Below, one piece after another: positions 23,050 through 30,463 of a stretch of 64,000 nucleotides of DNA. Positions within the stretch are counted from its first letter, which is position 1, and each line of letters begins with the position of its first letter. The notes beneath the pieces were generated by a model. The model made no database searches. It was not told the DNA's origin and saw only the letters and a program-made list of their open reading frames with translations. Origin of the DNA: PALSA-278 sp963760285 (lineage in GTDB: Bacteria; Acidobacteriota; Terriglobia; Acidiferrales; UBA7541); contig CAVXCI010000001.1 in the NCBI GenBank assembly GCA_963760285.1, positions 1,674,001 through 1,738,000 on the forward strand, in the 5' to 3' direction. The position numbers and the translations under genes are program-made.

Positions 23050-25809
23050 TTATTGGTTGGGCAAAATCAACTGGGTGAAGCCGATGTTGTCAATGTCGCG
23101 AAACATTGGGGTTCGCGGGGGGAGCAGCACAGGGCTGAGGAAGTCCGTGTCGAAGTTGTCGGTGCGCGTGGGAGGCCCATAGACGGTAACGCAGCATTTA
23201 TAGGTGCCTACGGCCTGGCGGTTGTAGTAGAGGTTGACGATGGAGCCGCGGAAGTTGAAATTCTGCCCGCCCCAGTCTTCCAGAAAACGAAGGAAATTGT
23301 GCATGCCGCCGTCCGTCCCATAATCCTGCGCGGTGCCGGAGGGCTGGGGGAATGAAATGCCTTTCCCGGCTCCGGCGGCGAAGCGATAGGAGGTACTTGC
23401 CGCCTGCCGTCCGCTGAGAGAATAGGGGAAGAAGAAGGAATTCACGTCATTCCAGCCATCGGAAAGCAAGGTGATGGCGTCGGCAATGATGGAACATGCT
23501 CCGTAGGGAGTTGTGAAATTCCCGCCGGGCGCATTGTAATCGCCCTGAATATAAACAGGGTTTTCCGCGGCAATGGCCAGTCCACAATTCACGCCGCCGG
23601 GGCAGAGGCCCAGATTAACCGTGCCGCCGTTCACCAGCTTCAATGCGCGGCGGAAAAAAAGTGGCGGATTTTCCCGCGCATCCCAGGCGGAAGAAAAGAG
23701 CCTTCCCGGCCAGGTGGTGGAAGGCGAGCTTACACTGCACTTCGAACTCGATACCAGCGCCGGAGCTCCGGAAAGAAAGGCAAGCGGATATGTCGGCGGA
23801 TAGGAATAGGTGGAATAGGGGAATGGCGCCTGTCCGTAATTGAAAAGAGCGGTGACGGAGTCCATATCCTCGCCGGTATCGAGGCTGTTATTGGGGCAAC
23901 CATAGCTGCTGCCAGGATTCACGATGTCGTAGGAGCCCAATTCGCCGGATTCCTTGCCGGATGGGGAAAGCGGCGGCCAACCATTCACCTGCGATCCGGT
24001 AAAATAATTTGTGCGGCGGTCGGAAAAATAGACCACGAAATCATTCGGCGCGTTGGCGGGATCTTTGGTAGAAGGCCCGCTGGCGCCGATCGTGCCGTTG
24101 AACCATTTCACCAGGTTGCTAACATCAAGCTCGACGTAATGCATTACACCACCCAGCGTGGGGTTGGCGGTGCAGGGATTGGAACCATCCGGGCAACTGT
24201 CGCGTAAATCGCCTTCCCGCGTATCGAACAGAGCATTGGGCCAATAATCGCCGGGTTGGATGCTGGAAGTTCCACAGCCACCGTTGGGATATGCACTGGA
24301 TGGATCGTCGCGAAGCCGATCGAACCGTAGCACGGCATTGGGGCTGGGGTCGGCGCAGGTGGATGCGCTTACCGGATTGGATGGGGCGGGTGGCAGAGCA
24401 CGGCAGGCAGACGCTCCACTGGTGCAGATTTTCATGCCGCTTTTTGACAGGGGGTAGAGCTGCCGGCCCGCCGTGCCCAGATTCAAGATTTCCCTGGTGA
24501 CATCTATCCAGGAGCCACACGGGCTGCCGTAGGATGTCTGCGCGTCAATTTCAATGTAGCCGGTGATCGTAGGCGTCCCTTGTGGAAACCAGTAGCCATC
24601 CGTGGACGTGTATTTTGTGGCGGAGGCAGAATTGGAGGCGGCCAGAGGAATGCCGGCGGTATACCAGCTTGGCAGGCCGGCGCCCCTGGCGAGGGTGCTC
24701 AAGTCCACCGGCGAGCCACCAGATGGACGACAGGGCAGGCTGGTTATGTCCGCCGAATTATCAGAGAGCAGAATTCGCAAGCTGGCTTGAGAGTAGTAAC
24801 GTTCGCTGAGTTTGGTTGAATTGCTGGAATCCTCTCCCTGAACTGGACGGCGAATCAAGTCGATGGGGGAACCGCCGAGCGCGGGCGTCGCGATGGTCAA
24901 CGTCAGTGGGACAACACCGGTCACATAATTCCTCATCATCGAATTGGACGTGCCCAGCGAGAATTGCGTCCAGGCGGGCTCGTTCTGCGCCGTGCCCAGT
25001 GTGCCCACCAGGCTACCCTGATTCATGGCCTGGGTGACGTAAGTTGTTCCGTTGGATACAGTGGCGATTTTGATTGTGCCGTTATAATTGCTGGTGAGCG
25101 GCCAGCCATTCGATAGATTCGTGCGGATTACCTCTCCGACGGCGGTGACCTTGTCCGAAAAAGTCAGTGTGCTGCCGTCGCCTTCGGCCACCCAGAGATT
25201 GCCATTGGTATGGACGCGGCCGCCAAAATTGAAGTTTGGCCCCGCGAAGAAACTCAGATCTGTCTGGGAAAACATGCCGAACTGGAAAACAGGAATGCCG
25301 ACTGTTTCCGTAGTGCGGGTGAATTTCACTTCGTTGTTGCTTTGAGTGCGTGCGGTCACCGTCAGGGTGTAAGGGGTAATCAATGCCACCAGGCCGAGAT
25401 AGGGGCCGGAGTGAATCGTGCCGGTTGTGGCGCTCGGGTTGCCGTTCTTGTCCGGCGGAAACGTAATCAAGTAACCGGAAGAGCCGTTGGGGGCCAGATA
25501 TTGAATGCCGGCGATGGCGGGCGCAGACTGCATCAAAGAGTTCGCCTGGGCGGCCGTGGGCGCATAGTTATTGGCGAATAGATTTCCCAGGTCCGCAGTG
25601 AGCTTTTCCATTCCCGCCTCGGCTCCGTAGAAAGCGACCTGCCGGTCTCCCTCGTTGCCGCCCAACTGCTGATCGGTCATGGTCAACCAGGCCAGGCCAA
25701 CGATGACGGAGGAGACCAGAAGAATCATGAGCAACGCCGTGACCAGGGCAATGCCAGATTGCCGATTGCACTTTCGAAGGGGGCCCATCGTATTGCCGGA
25801 TGTATGCAT
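23050..25809 (-). CDS. Large PilX-like type IV pilus assembly protein
   Basis: A 919-residue protein with a PilX-type N-terminus: QSGIALVTALLMILLVSSVIVG, a prepilin-like Gly then a hydrophobic helix lacking Glu5, and the conserved MTDQQLGGNEGDRQVAFYGAEAGMEKL. The remaining 850 residues are an extended Asn/Ser/Gly/Pro-rich domain with scattered cysteines (for example CTSGASACRALPP, CADPSP), far longer than classic PilX (about 170 residues), as seen in Acidobacteriota and Deltaproteobacteria relatives. It probably joins the pilus tip or its priming complex. The start at ATG 25809 has a ribosome site (GAGGGAGA). It is the last gene of the minor-pilin operon, 18 bases after the PilW-like gene. 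Confidence 0.8.
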   Translation of the reverse strand: MHTSGNTMGPLRKCNRQSGIALVTALLMILLVSSVIVGLAWLTMTDQQLGGNEGDRQVAFYGAEAGMEKLTADLGNLFANNYAPTAAQANSLMQSAPAIAGIQYLAPNGSSGYLITFPPDKNGNPSATTGTIHSGPYLGLVALITPYTLTVTARTQSNNEVKFTRTTETVGIPVFQFGMFSQTDLSFFAGPNFNFGGRVHTNGNLWVAEGDGSTLTFSDKVTAVGEVIRTNLSNGWPLTSNYNGTIKIATVSNGTTYVTQAMNQGSLVGTLGTAQNEPAWTQFSLGTSNSMMRNYVTGVVPLTLTIATPALGGSPIDLIRRPVQGEDSSNSTKLSERYYSQASLRILLSDNSADITSLPCRPSGGSPVDLSTLARGAGLPSWYTAGIPLAASNSASATKYTSTDGYWFPQGTPTITGYIEIDAQTSYGSPCGSWIDVTREILNLGTAGRQLYPLSKSGMKICTSGASACRALPPAPSNPVSASTCADPSPNAVLRFDRLRDDPSSAYPNGGCGTSSIQPGDYWPNALFDTREGDLRDSCPDGSNPCTANPTLGGVMHYVELDVSNLVKWFNGTIGASGPSTKDPANAPNDFVVYFSDRRTNYFTGSQVNGWPPLSPSGKESGELGSYDIVNPGSSYGCPNNSLDTGEDMDSVTALFNYGQAPFPYSTYSYPPTYPLAFLSGAPALVSSSKCSVSSPSTTWPGRLFSSAWDARENPPLFFRRALKLVNGGTVNLGLCPGGVNCGLAIAAENPVYIQGDYNAPGGNFTTPYGACSIIADAITLLSDGWNDVNSFFFPYSLSGRQAASTSYRFAAGAGKGISFPQPSGTAQDYGTDGGMHNFLRFLEDWGGQNFNFRGSIVNLYYNRQAVGTYKCCVTVYGPPTRTDNFDTDFLSPVLLPPRTPMFRDIDNIGFTQLILPNQ

Positions 25810-25827
25810 GACGATCTCCCTCGAGCG

Positions 25828-26928
25828 CTAATGATACTGCTGCACAAAGGCCAGGCTGCGCAGGCTAACTTGGGTCATCAAATTGTTTCGAAAATAGCTA
25901 TTCGATTGACTGAAGAGATATTCCGACCGGCCCGCCAGAAAGAGATTTACTTTCCGGATTTGTGCCGGCGTATCGGGAGGCGCGGGTTGTTTTACATTGC
26001 TGGGGTTGGTAGCCCCGTCCACCACGTCGTATGTAATTTGCAGATCTTCGATGACTTCGGCCACGATCTGCGGCGCGTTCATGTTTACCTGCCGCAGGAG
26101 CATGGGGCGAGTGGGATCAATGGTGGTATTCAGGAAATAGGTGATCATCCAAATGCGCGTGGCCGTGGTGGGGACAGGAAAATTGCCGGAAAACGTGGGC
26201 GATTCAATGGTGCCCAGCGTGCCCTGCGGTGATCCCCCGGGATTGTCGTTGTTGTTGAGGTTGAACGCGTCGCCGGATGCGAAGGTGAGCGTGTTCGCGG
26301 GGATGCTGACTCCGGTCACTGTTTGCAGGACGGATCCCTGATTGTTGGTGAGCATCACCAGATCGCCAGCCTTAATCAGGATGGTCTCTTTGCTTAAATT
26401 GGCGCAGGTAAGATCGAAAGTGATAGTGAGCGTTCCGCCGGGCGCTTTCAGGATGCCGTTGCAGACCGGTGTGCAACTCGCATTCGTGGCGGGACAGACA
26501 ACCGGATTCTGTTGCAGAGGATAAGTATTATCCGCGTAGAGGACGGTGATCATATCCGTGGGACGGAGGACGGTGGGGCCCAGGCTGGGACCGGGTGTGA
26601 CGGCAGGAATGGTGGTGTAGGTACTGGGAAAGGTGTAGGCCGTCCCGACGGGGCTGGGACGATTGATGGTCTTCAGGCCGGTTCCATAAGGGATGGGGAT
26701 TCCGCCGGTGGGAATGCCTTCTCCCGTTTGAATCACGTCGCGCGTGATGTAGTTCATGCCGGCGCGAAGGTTTTCCGTCATATCGGCCAGGAGGGCGACT
26801 CCTTCATTGGCGCGAAAGGCCTGCTGGAGAGTGGAGAGTGAAATGGCCACGATGATGACCATGATGGCGGTAGCCACCAGCAGCTCCAGCATGGAGAAAC
26901 CGAGTTGGCGACTGGCCACGCGTCTCAT
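25828..26928 (-). CDS. PilW-like minor pilin
   Basis: A 366-residue type IV pilin-like protein with the prepilin peptidase site QLG|FSMLELLVATAIMVIIV (Glu at +5) and a single N-terminal helix. The body is beta-rich with the family segment ADMTENLRAGMNYITRDVIQTGEGIP near residue 45 and a single Cys cluster (VVCPATNASCTPVC). The C-terminus ends in a FRNNLMTQVSLRSLAF motif common in PilW-type proteins. It overlaps the PilV-like gene by the four bases ATGA and precedes the PilX-like gene. Confidence 0.88.
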   Translation of the reverse strand: MRRVASRQLGFSMLELLVATAIMVIIVAISLSTLQQAFRANEGVALLADMTENLRAGMNYITRDVIQTGEGIPTGGIPIPYGTGLKTINRPSPVGTAYTFPSTYTTIPAVTPGPSLGPTVLRPTDMITVLYADNTYPLQQNPVVCPATNASCTPVCNGILKAPGGTLTITFDLTCANLSKETILIKAGDLVMLTNNQGSVLQTVTGVSIPANTLTFASGDAFNLNNNDNPGGSPQGTLGTIESPTFSGNFPVPTTATRIWMITYFLNTTIDPTRPMLLRQVNMNAPQIVAEVIEDLQITYDVVDGATNPSNVKQPAPPDTPAQIRKVNLFLAGRSEYLFSQSNSYFRNNLMTQVSLRSLAFVQQYH

Positions 26929-27488
26929 GAAAAGGAAGAAATGTAGCTCACCAGAGTGTAGGTTCGCTGCAGAGTGCCAATCTTGTAGGTCACAGTGACG
27001 GTAATCTGTTTCAGGTTCGGATTGCTGAATACGTTGTCCTGAATGGCGATCTGGCGGGTGAAATTCCAGAGAATAATCCTGGTGTCGTCCGCGTCACCCA
27101 GGATTCCGTCCGGGCCTGGCGCGATGATGGCATCGGGAAGGGCAGGGTTGTCGTCCGCGGTGCCGAGAATCCCGTCAATCCCCGGGTCGAGAAGTGGTTG
27201 AGGGCCGTCCAGGAAAATGCCGCCATTGCTAACGTTATCGATTTGCGCCCAGCTGACGAGTTGCGTGTTGCGCGCGGTAAAGATGCTTTCCACCGCCTCG
27301 GCTGCCTTTTGCTGGCATAGAAATTCGTCCTGGGACATGCTCATGAAGTTGAGTTCCGCACCAAGTACATAGGCAAGGCTGATCAAACCGACCAGCATCA
27401 CTACCAGAGCCACCATGGTTTCCAGCAGAGTGAACCCCGCGGGCGGGAGAACGGGAACAATCTGAGCGTATTTGTGCGCCGTCTTCAT
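26925..27488 (-). CDS. PilV-like minor pilin with DxDGxxG repeats
   Basis: A 187-residue protein from ATG 27488, whose ATGA overlaps the stop of the preceding gene; a start nine bases earlier is possible. The prepilin site is PAG|FTLLETMVALVVMLVG with Glu5. About residues 100-135 carry two tandem copies of a PG-x-DGILG-x-ADD element (DPGIDGILGTADD, GPDGILGDADD), a calcium-loop-like acidic repeat that is not part of the common pilin body. The C-terminus returns to a pilin-like strand pair (KQITVTVTYKIG, YTLVSYIS). Confidence 0.85.
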   Translation of the reverse strand: MKTAHKYAQIVPVLPPAGFTLLETMVALVVMLVGLISLAYVLGAELNFMSMSQDEFLCQQKAAEAVESIFTARNTQLVSWAQIDNVSNGGIFLDGPQPLLDPGIDGILGTADDNPALPDAIIAPGPDGILGDADDTRIILWNFTRQIAIQDNVFSNPNLKQITVTVTYKIGTLQRTYTLVSYISSFS

Positions 27489-28081
27489 TGGATCCAACCC
27501 GTGGACGGAGCGCGGTAAGCGCGCACCCGGCCCGTAGCTCCGAGAATGGTGATCGCGCGCGCAGTCGACTGGTTGCCGGGAACGCCGAGGAATACAGTCC
27601 CGTTCACGAGATTTCCGGCGCTATCAACGAATGTCCCGTCGGATTGAAAGAGCATCACCGGGGACCCGTTCGCCAGCCCTTCGAAATAGATGGCGCTAGC
27701 ATTCCCAAACCCATCGGGAGTATCCGGTAATGCCGGAAAGACAACGAACTGCACAGGGGCTTGCAGAGTGAGCGTGCTCAGAATGGTCATGGCACCGTTG
27801 TATTCAAAGCGCGTGAGCTGAACTACATTGGTATTCAGGAATTGCACTTGAATATTGCGTCGTTGCGCGATGGCCGTCTCGCGCGCGTAGCGCATCTGCC
27901 CAAGAACCTGGTCCATGGCGGAGTTGGCCTGTTCCATTGCGTAGAGCGGTTGAAGTTGCAGGATGGCGATGGCCCCGATGATGAGCACAAGGGCAATCAC
28001 CACGACTGTTTCCACCAGAGTGAAGCCTGCGTGGACGTGCCGGTGAAAGTTGTTTTGGACGGCTTGTCCGCCAGTTTTCAT
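27485..28081 (-). CDS. GspH/FimT-type pseudopilin
   Basis: A 198-residue pseudopilin that opens the minor-pilin operon. The site is HAG|FTLVETVVVIALVLIIGAIA with Glu5. The helix continues as QPLYAMEQANSAMDQVLGQMRYARETAIAQRRNIQVQF, which is the typical FimT/GspH linker, and then a beta domain with a late GATGRVRAY strand. Such proteins start pilus or pseudopilus assembly at the inner membrane. The stop overlaps the start of the PilV-like gene (ATGA). A small hairpin lies just upstream of its start codon. Confidence 0.87.
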   Translation of the reverse strand: MKTGGQAVQNNFHRHVHAGFTLVETVVVIALVLIIGAIAILQLQPLYAMEQANSAMDQVLGQMRYARETAIAQRRNIQVQFLNTNVVQLTRFEYNGAMTILSTLTLQAPVQFVVFPALPDTPDGFGNASAIYFEGLANGSPVMLFQSDGTFVDSAGNLVNGTVFLGVPGNQSTARAITILGATGRVRAYRAPSTGWIQ

Positions 28082-28101
28082 TTCGGCACGGAGCCACGCA
28101 A

Positions 28102-28122
28102 GCTTCTCTTAAAAGGAGAAGC
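28102..28122 (-). promoter_or_regulatory. Hairpin in the leader of the minor-pilin operon
   Basis: GCTTCTC and GAGAAGC pair around a 7-base loop, 20 bases before ATG 28081. The arm contains an AG-rich stretch, so it could modulate translation; the case is weak. Confidence 0.3.
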
Positions 28123-28323
28123 CACATCTTGCTACCCTCTCTTATGCAAGCGGAGCACCAAGCGCTGTGGCGGAATTTGTGATTACTCTGCTTGGTTTAG
28201 CGTGGAAGGTTGAACTCAGGCGATATATGCCGGTTCCAAGATGGGATGTTTCAGAAGGGAACGGTTGGGCGGCAAACCATTATTTTCTCCAGTATCCACG
28301 CAACGTGAGGCCGGCCTCGGTTT

Positions 28324-28941
28324 TCATATTCTGCCTGCAAGTTTTTCAAGTTCGGCAACAGTCCGTGCCAGCTCTTCTGCGACCGGGCCGGTATTTGTCG
28401 CCAGGAATTCGCGCGCGAGTTCACGGTAATACCAAAGAACTCTTTCCTTGGGCGCGTTAAAGCGAGCGAACGCCTCGTCTCCCTTGCGCCGATAATCCAT
28501 GACGATCTCTCGCACGTTGTAGAGCTTGTCGGCCGCGGAGACCAGCCGCTCGTCCGCGGCGGACGTGCGCACGTGCGCCAGATAATCTCGCTTGCGTTCT
28601 TCCCAAGGAGGCTTGGGTGTGGTGAAGGAATCCGTGCAGGCCTCCACAATACGGGCCACTGTTTCGCCGAACTGTTCGCGGATGGCGACCAGCGTGATGC
28701 GGTCGCCCTGGTCCTCAATCGCATCGTGCAACAACGCGGCGATAGCCTCGTCCTCTGCGCCGCCATATTGCAACACCAACGACGCCACGCCGAGCAAATG
28801 GCCAACATATGGCCGGCTGGTTCCCTTGCGAGATTGATCCTCGTGGAGACATGCTGCGAGAACCATGGCCTCGCGAAACCGTATTCCCAGGGGTAATGGT
28901 GCGGTCCGTATTTTGTTTTGGACTGCGCCATGTTCCGTCAT
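28324..28941 (-). CDS. HD-domain alarmone hydrolase-like protein
   Basis: A 205-residue protein from ATG 28941, chosen because AAAGGAGG lies six bases upstream; the frame stays open 36 codons further. The HD fold resembles the hydrolase domain of SpoT/Rel and small alarmone hydrolases: AACLHEDQSRKGTSRPYVGHLLGVAS (first His), LLHDAIEDQG (the HD pair and ED), and VSAADKLYNVREIVMDY (Asp of the last motif). No synthetase, TGS or ACT domain is present, so it would be a stand-alone (p)ppGpp or related phosphohydrolase. It is a single gene, between the pilin operon and tRNA-Glu. Confidence 0.83.
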   Translation of the reverse strand: MTEHGAVQNKIRTAPLPLGIRFREAMVLAACLHEDQSRKGTSRPYVGHLLGVASLVLQYGGAEDEAIAALLHDAIEDQGDRITLVAIREQFGETVARIVEACTDSFTTPKPPWEERKRDYLAHVRTSAADERLVSAADKLYNVREIVMDYRRKGDEAFARFNAPKERVLWYYRELAREFLATNTGPVAEELARTVAELEKLAGRI

Positions 28942-29086
28942 GGCTGTCCTCCTTTGGCGCGCGACTTTATGTTTCAATTCTAGCCACGAATCCGCCAACA
29001 GCAATGTTTTTGAATAAGGTGCATGGCGGAAAAATGGATTTAAGATCAAAACTACCAGAAAAGGAAAATCCTAAGGCCGACGAGGT

Positions 29087-29161
29087 TGGTAGCGCTAACG
29101 GGAGTCGAACCCGTATTACCGCCTTGAAAGGGCGATGTGCTAACCATTGCACCATAGCGCC
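29087..29161 (-). tRNA. tRNA-Glu (anticodon UUC)
   Basis: A complete cloverleaf of 75 bases including an encoded CCA. The anticodon loop CTTTCAA gives UUC, the T arm is ACGGG-TTCGACT-CCCGT and the D arm carries GGTT. The acceptor arms GGCGCTA and TAGCGCT pair except that G1 faces T72, a G-U pair at the end of the stem. Confidence 0.93.
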
Positions 29162-29229
29162 ACGGAGTGGCAGAGCAAAATGTTCATACTATTATTTAGG
29201 AACCACGAAAAAATGACAAGCGAAGCTGG

Positions 29230-29766
29230 TCAATTCTTCGCTCCATTCCAACCCATGCGTTCCCGCAGCGCGGTGATATGCGCCACATGATGGCGCCCAT
29301 GCCAGGAATAGAGCGCCAGAGTCTCGTCGAGGGTCATCACGCCGCGCTCGGGATGGCGGAATTTCAACGCAAAGTCCGCAGGCTTCATGGATTGCAAAAG
29401 AACGGTCCAGCGCTGGTGAAGGGAATCGAGAAGCATTACGGAAACCTCGATGGGGGTGTTGCGCGTGTCCGCCAATTCCGCCCAGCGCGCTTCGTCATAG
29501 GGTTTAATCACCGGCTCGGATTCGGTGAGGGCCAGCTTGAAACGAATGTAGGCGTTCAGATGGCTATCGGGAATGTGGTGAGCTACCTGACGCACCGTCC
29601 AACCATCGGGCCGGTAGGGAGTATCACTTTGCGCGGGAGTGAGGCCGTACACCGCTTCGCGCAGACGCGTTGGCGTTTCCGCGATATTCTTGAAATGCTG
29701 CAGACGCTGCTCCGTGTTCGCTGGTCCTTCGTAGCTGAATTTTCCAATTGGATAACGCAGATCCAT
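29230..29766 (-). CDS. YfiT-like DinB-fold transferase
   Basis: A 178-residue protein from ATG 29766, preceded by GGGGG as ribosome site. It has the YfiT/bacillithiol-transferase layout of the DinB four-helix bundle: it begins YPIGKFSYEGPANTEQRL, has the helix GWTVRQVAHHIPDSHLNAYIRFKLAL and ends in YSWHGRHHVAHI, giving the three metal-binding histidines (HxxDSH and HxxxH type). Such proteins move thiols onto electrophiles or act as metal-dependent hydrolases. It is the last gene of the isc run, nine bases after iscX, an unusual partner for Fe-S assembly. Confidence 0.88.
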   Translation of the reverse strand: MDLRYPIGKFSYEGPANTEQRLQHFKNIAETPTRLREAVYGLTPAQSDTPYRPDGWTVRQVAHHIPDSHLNAYIRFKLALTESEPVIKPYDEARWAELADTRNTPIEVSVMLLDSLHQRWTVLLQSMKPADFALKFRHPERGVMTLDETLALYSWHGRHHVAHITALRERMGWNGAKN

Positions 29767-29774
29767 GACGCCCC

Positions 29775-29993
29775 CTATCCCTGCTTGTCTTGAAATTCCT
29801 CGTGCCACGCCATCTGGATGGATTCCAGCTTGCCCTCACTGGAAAGCTTGGGATCGCCAGTGAACCCCTCCAATTCCGTCACCCAGTGATGCAAGTCTGT
29901 AAAGCGCACGGTGAGAGGATCGGTGTCCGGGAATTTTTCAGACAGGCGAATGGCAATTTCTTCGGAGTCGTCCCAGGAAAACGTGTTGGGCAT
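29775..29993 (-). CDS. iscX: IscX, Fe-S assembly protein
   Basis: A 72-residue acidic protein matching IscX along its full length: the start FSWDDSEEIAIRLSEKFPDTDPLTVRFTDL, the core HHWVTELEGFTGDPKLSSEGKLE and the end IQMAWHEEF. IscX binds IscS near its active site and modulates or supplies iron for cluster building. It lies 43 bases after the ferredoxin gene, the same position as in enterobacterial isc operons, which makes the identification firm. Confidence 0.95.
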   Translation of the reverse strand: MPNTFSWDDSEEIAIRLSEKFPDTDPLTVRFTDLHHWVTELEGFTGDPKLSSEGKLESIQMAWHEEFQDKQG

Positions 29994-30036
29994 CTTTCAC
30001 CTCGTTTCTTGATAGCCGTTTTCGCAGACGGCTGGC

Positions 30037-30453
30037 TTAGTGTTCCGCTTCGCGGGCGTAATTCTTGTTCCATTCGGGAATTTCCACAACGAGGTCCGCG
30101 CTTCCGTCGGGAACCACCTGGCAGCTCAGCCGCGATTTTGGCGTGACGCCCGGAGCTTCGTCCAACTGATCAAACTCCGCGTCCGTGCCCTCGTTGCAGG
30201 ATTCCAGGCCCTGATGGACGATCACATGGCAGGTGGAGCAGGCGCACACGCCTCCGCAGGCGTGGTCCAGTCCCACGTGGTGGCCCAGCGCCACATCCAG
30301 AATGCTGCCCGGCAGTCCATTGTGGTCGTAGGGAATTTTATCCGGATCCACTTCGACTTCCATGGACTTGCCTTCCTTCATGAAAGTGATTTTGTACTTC
30401 TTCGTCGCCGGGGTGAACTGTACCTGCTCGATGTATGGATTCTCTCCGCCCAT
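30037..30453 (-). CDS. fdx: [2Fe-2S] ferredoxin of the isc operon
   Basis: A 138-residue adrenodoxin-type ferredoxin that passes electrons to the Isc machine. The cluster ligands are in HACGGVCACSTCH (Cys-x5-Cys-x2-Cys, with an extra Cys between) and the fourth Cys in RLSCQVV. The segment PGVTPKSRLSCQ is the family's usual second ligand region. It has about 25 extra N-terminal residues compared with the minimal domain. It lies ten bases after hscA, as in canonical isc operons. Confidence 0.95.
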   Translation of the reverse strand: MGGENPYIEQVQFTPATKKYKITFMKEGKSMEVEVDPDKIPYDHNGLPGSILDVALGHHVGLDHACGGVCACSTCHVIVHQGLESCNEGTDAEFDQLDEAPGVTPKSRLSCQVVPDGSADLVVEIPEWNKNYAREAEH

Positions 30454-30463
30454 GTGGTCCTCT

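Noticed and set aside
28082..28323. A possible riboswitch in the leader of the pilin operon
   Set aside because: A GEMM (cyclic di-GMP) type leader was considered because pilin genes follow, but the conserved core and paired loops were not found; only one small hairpin is supported.
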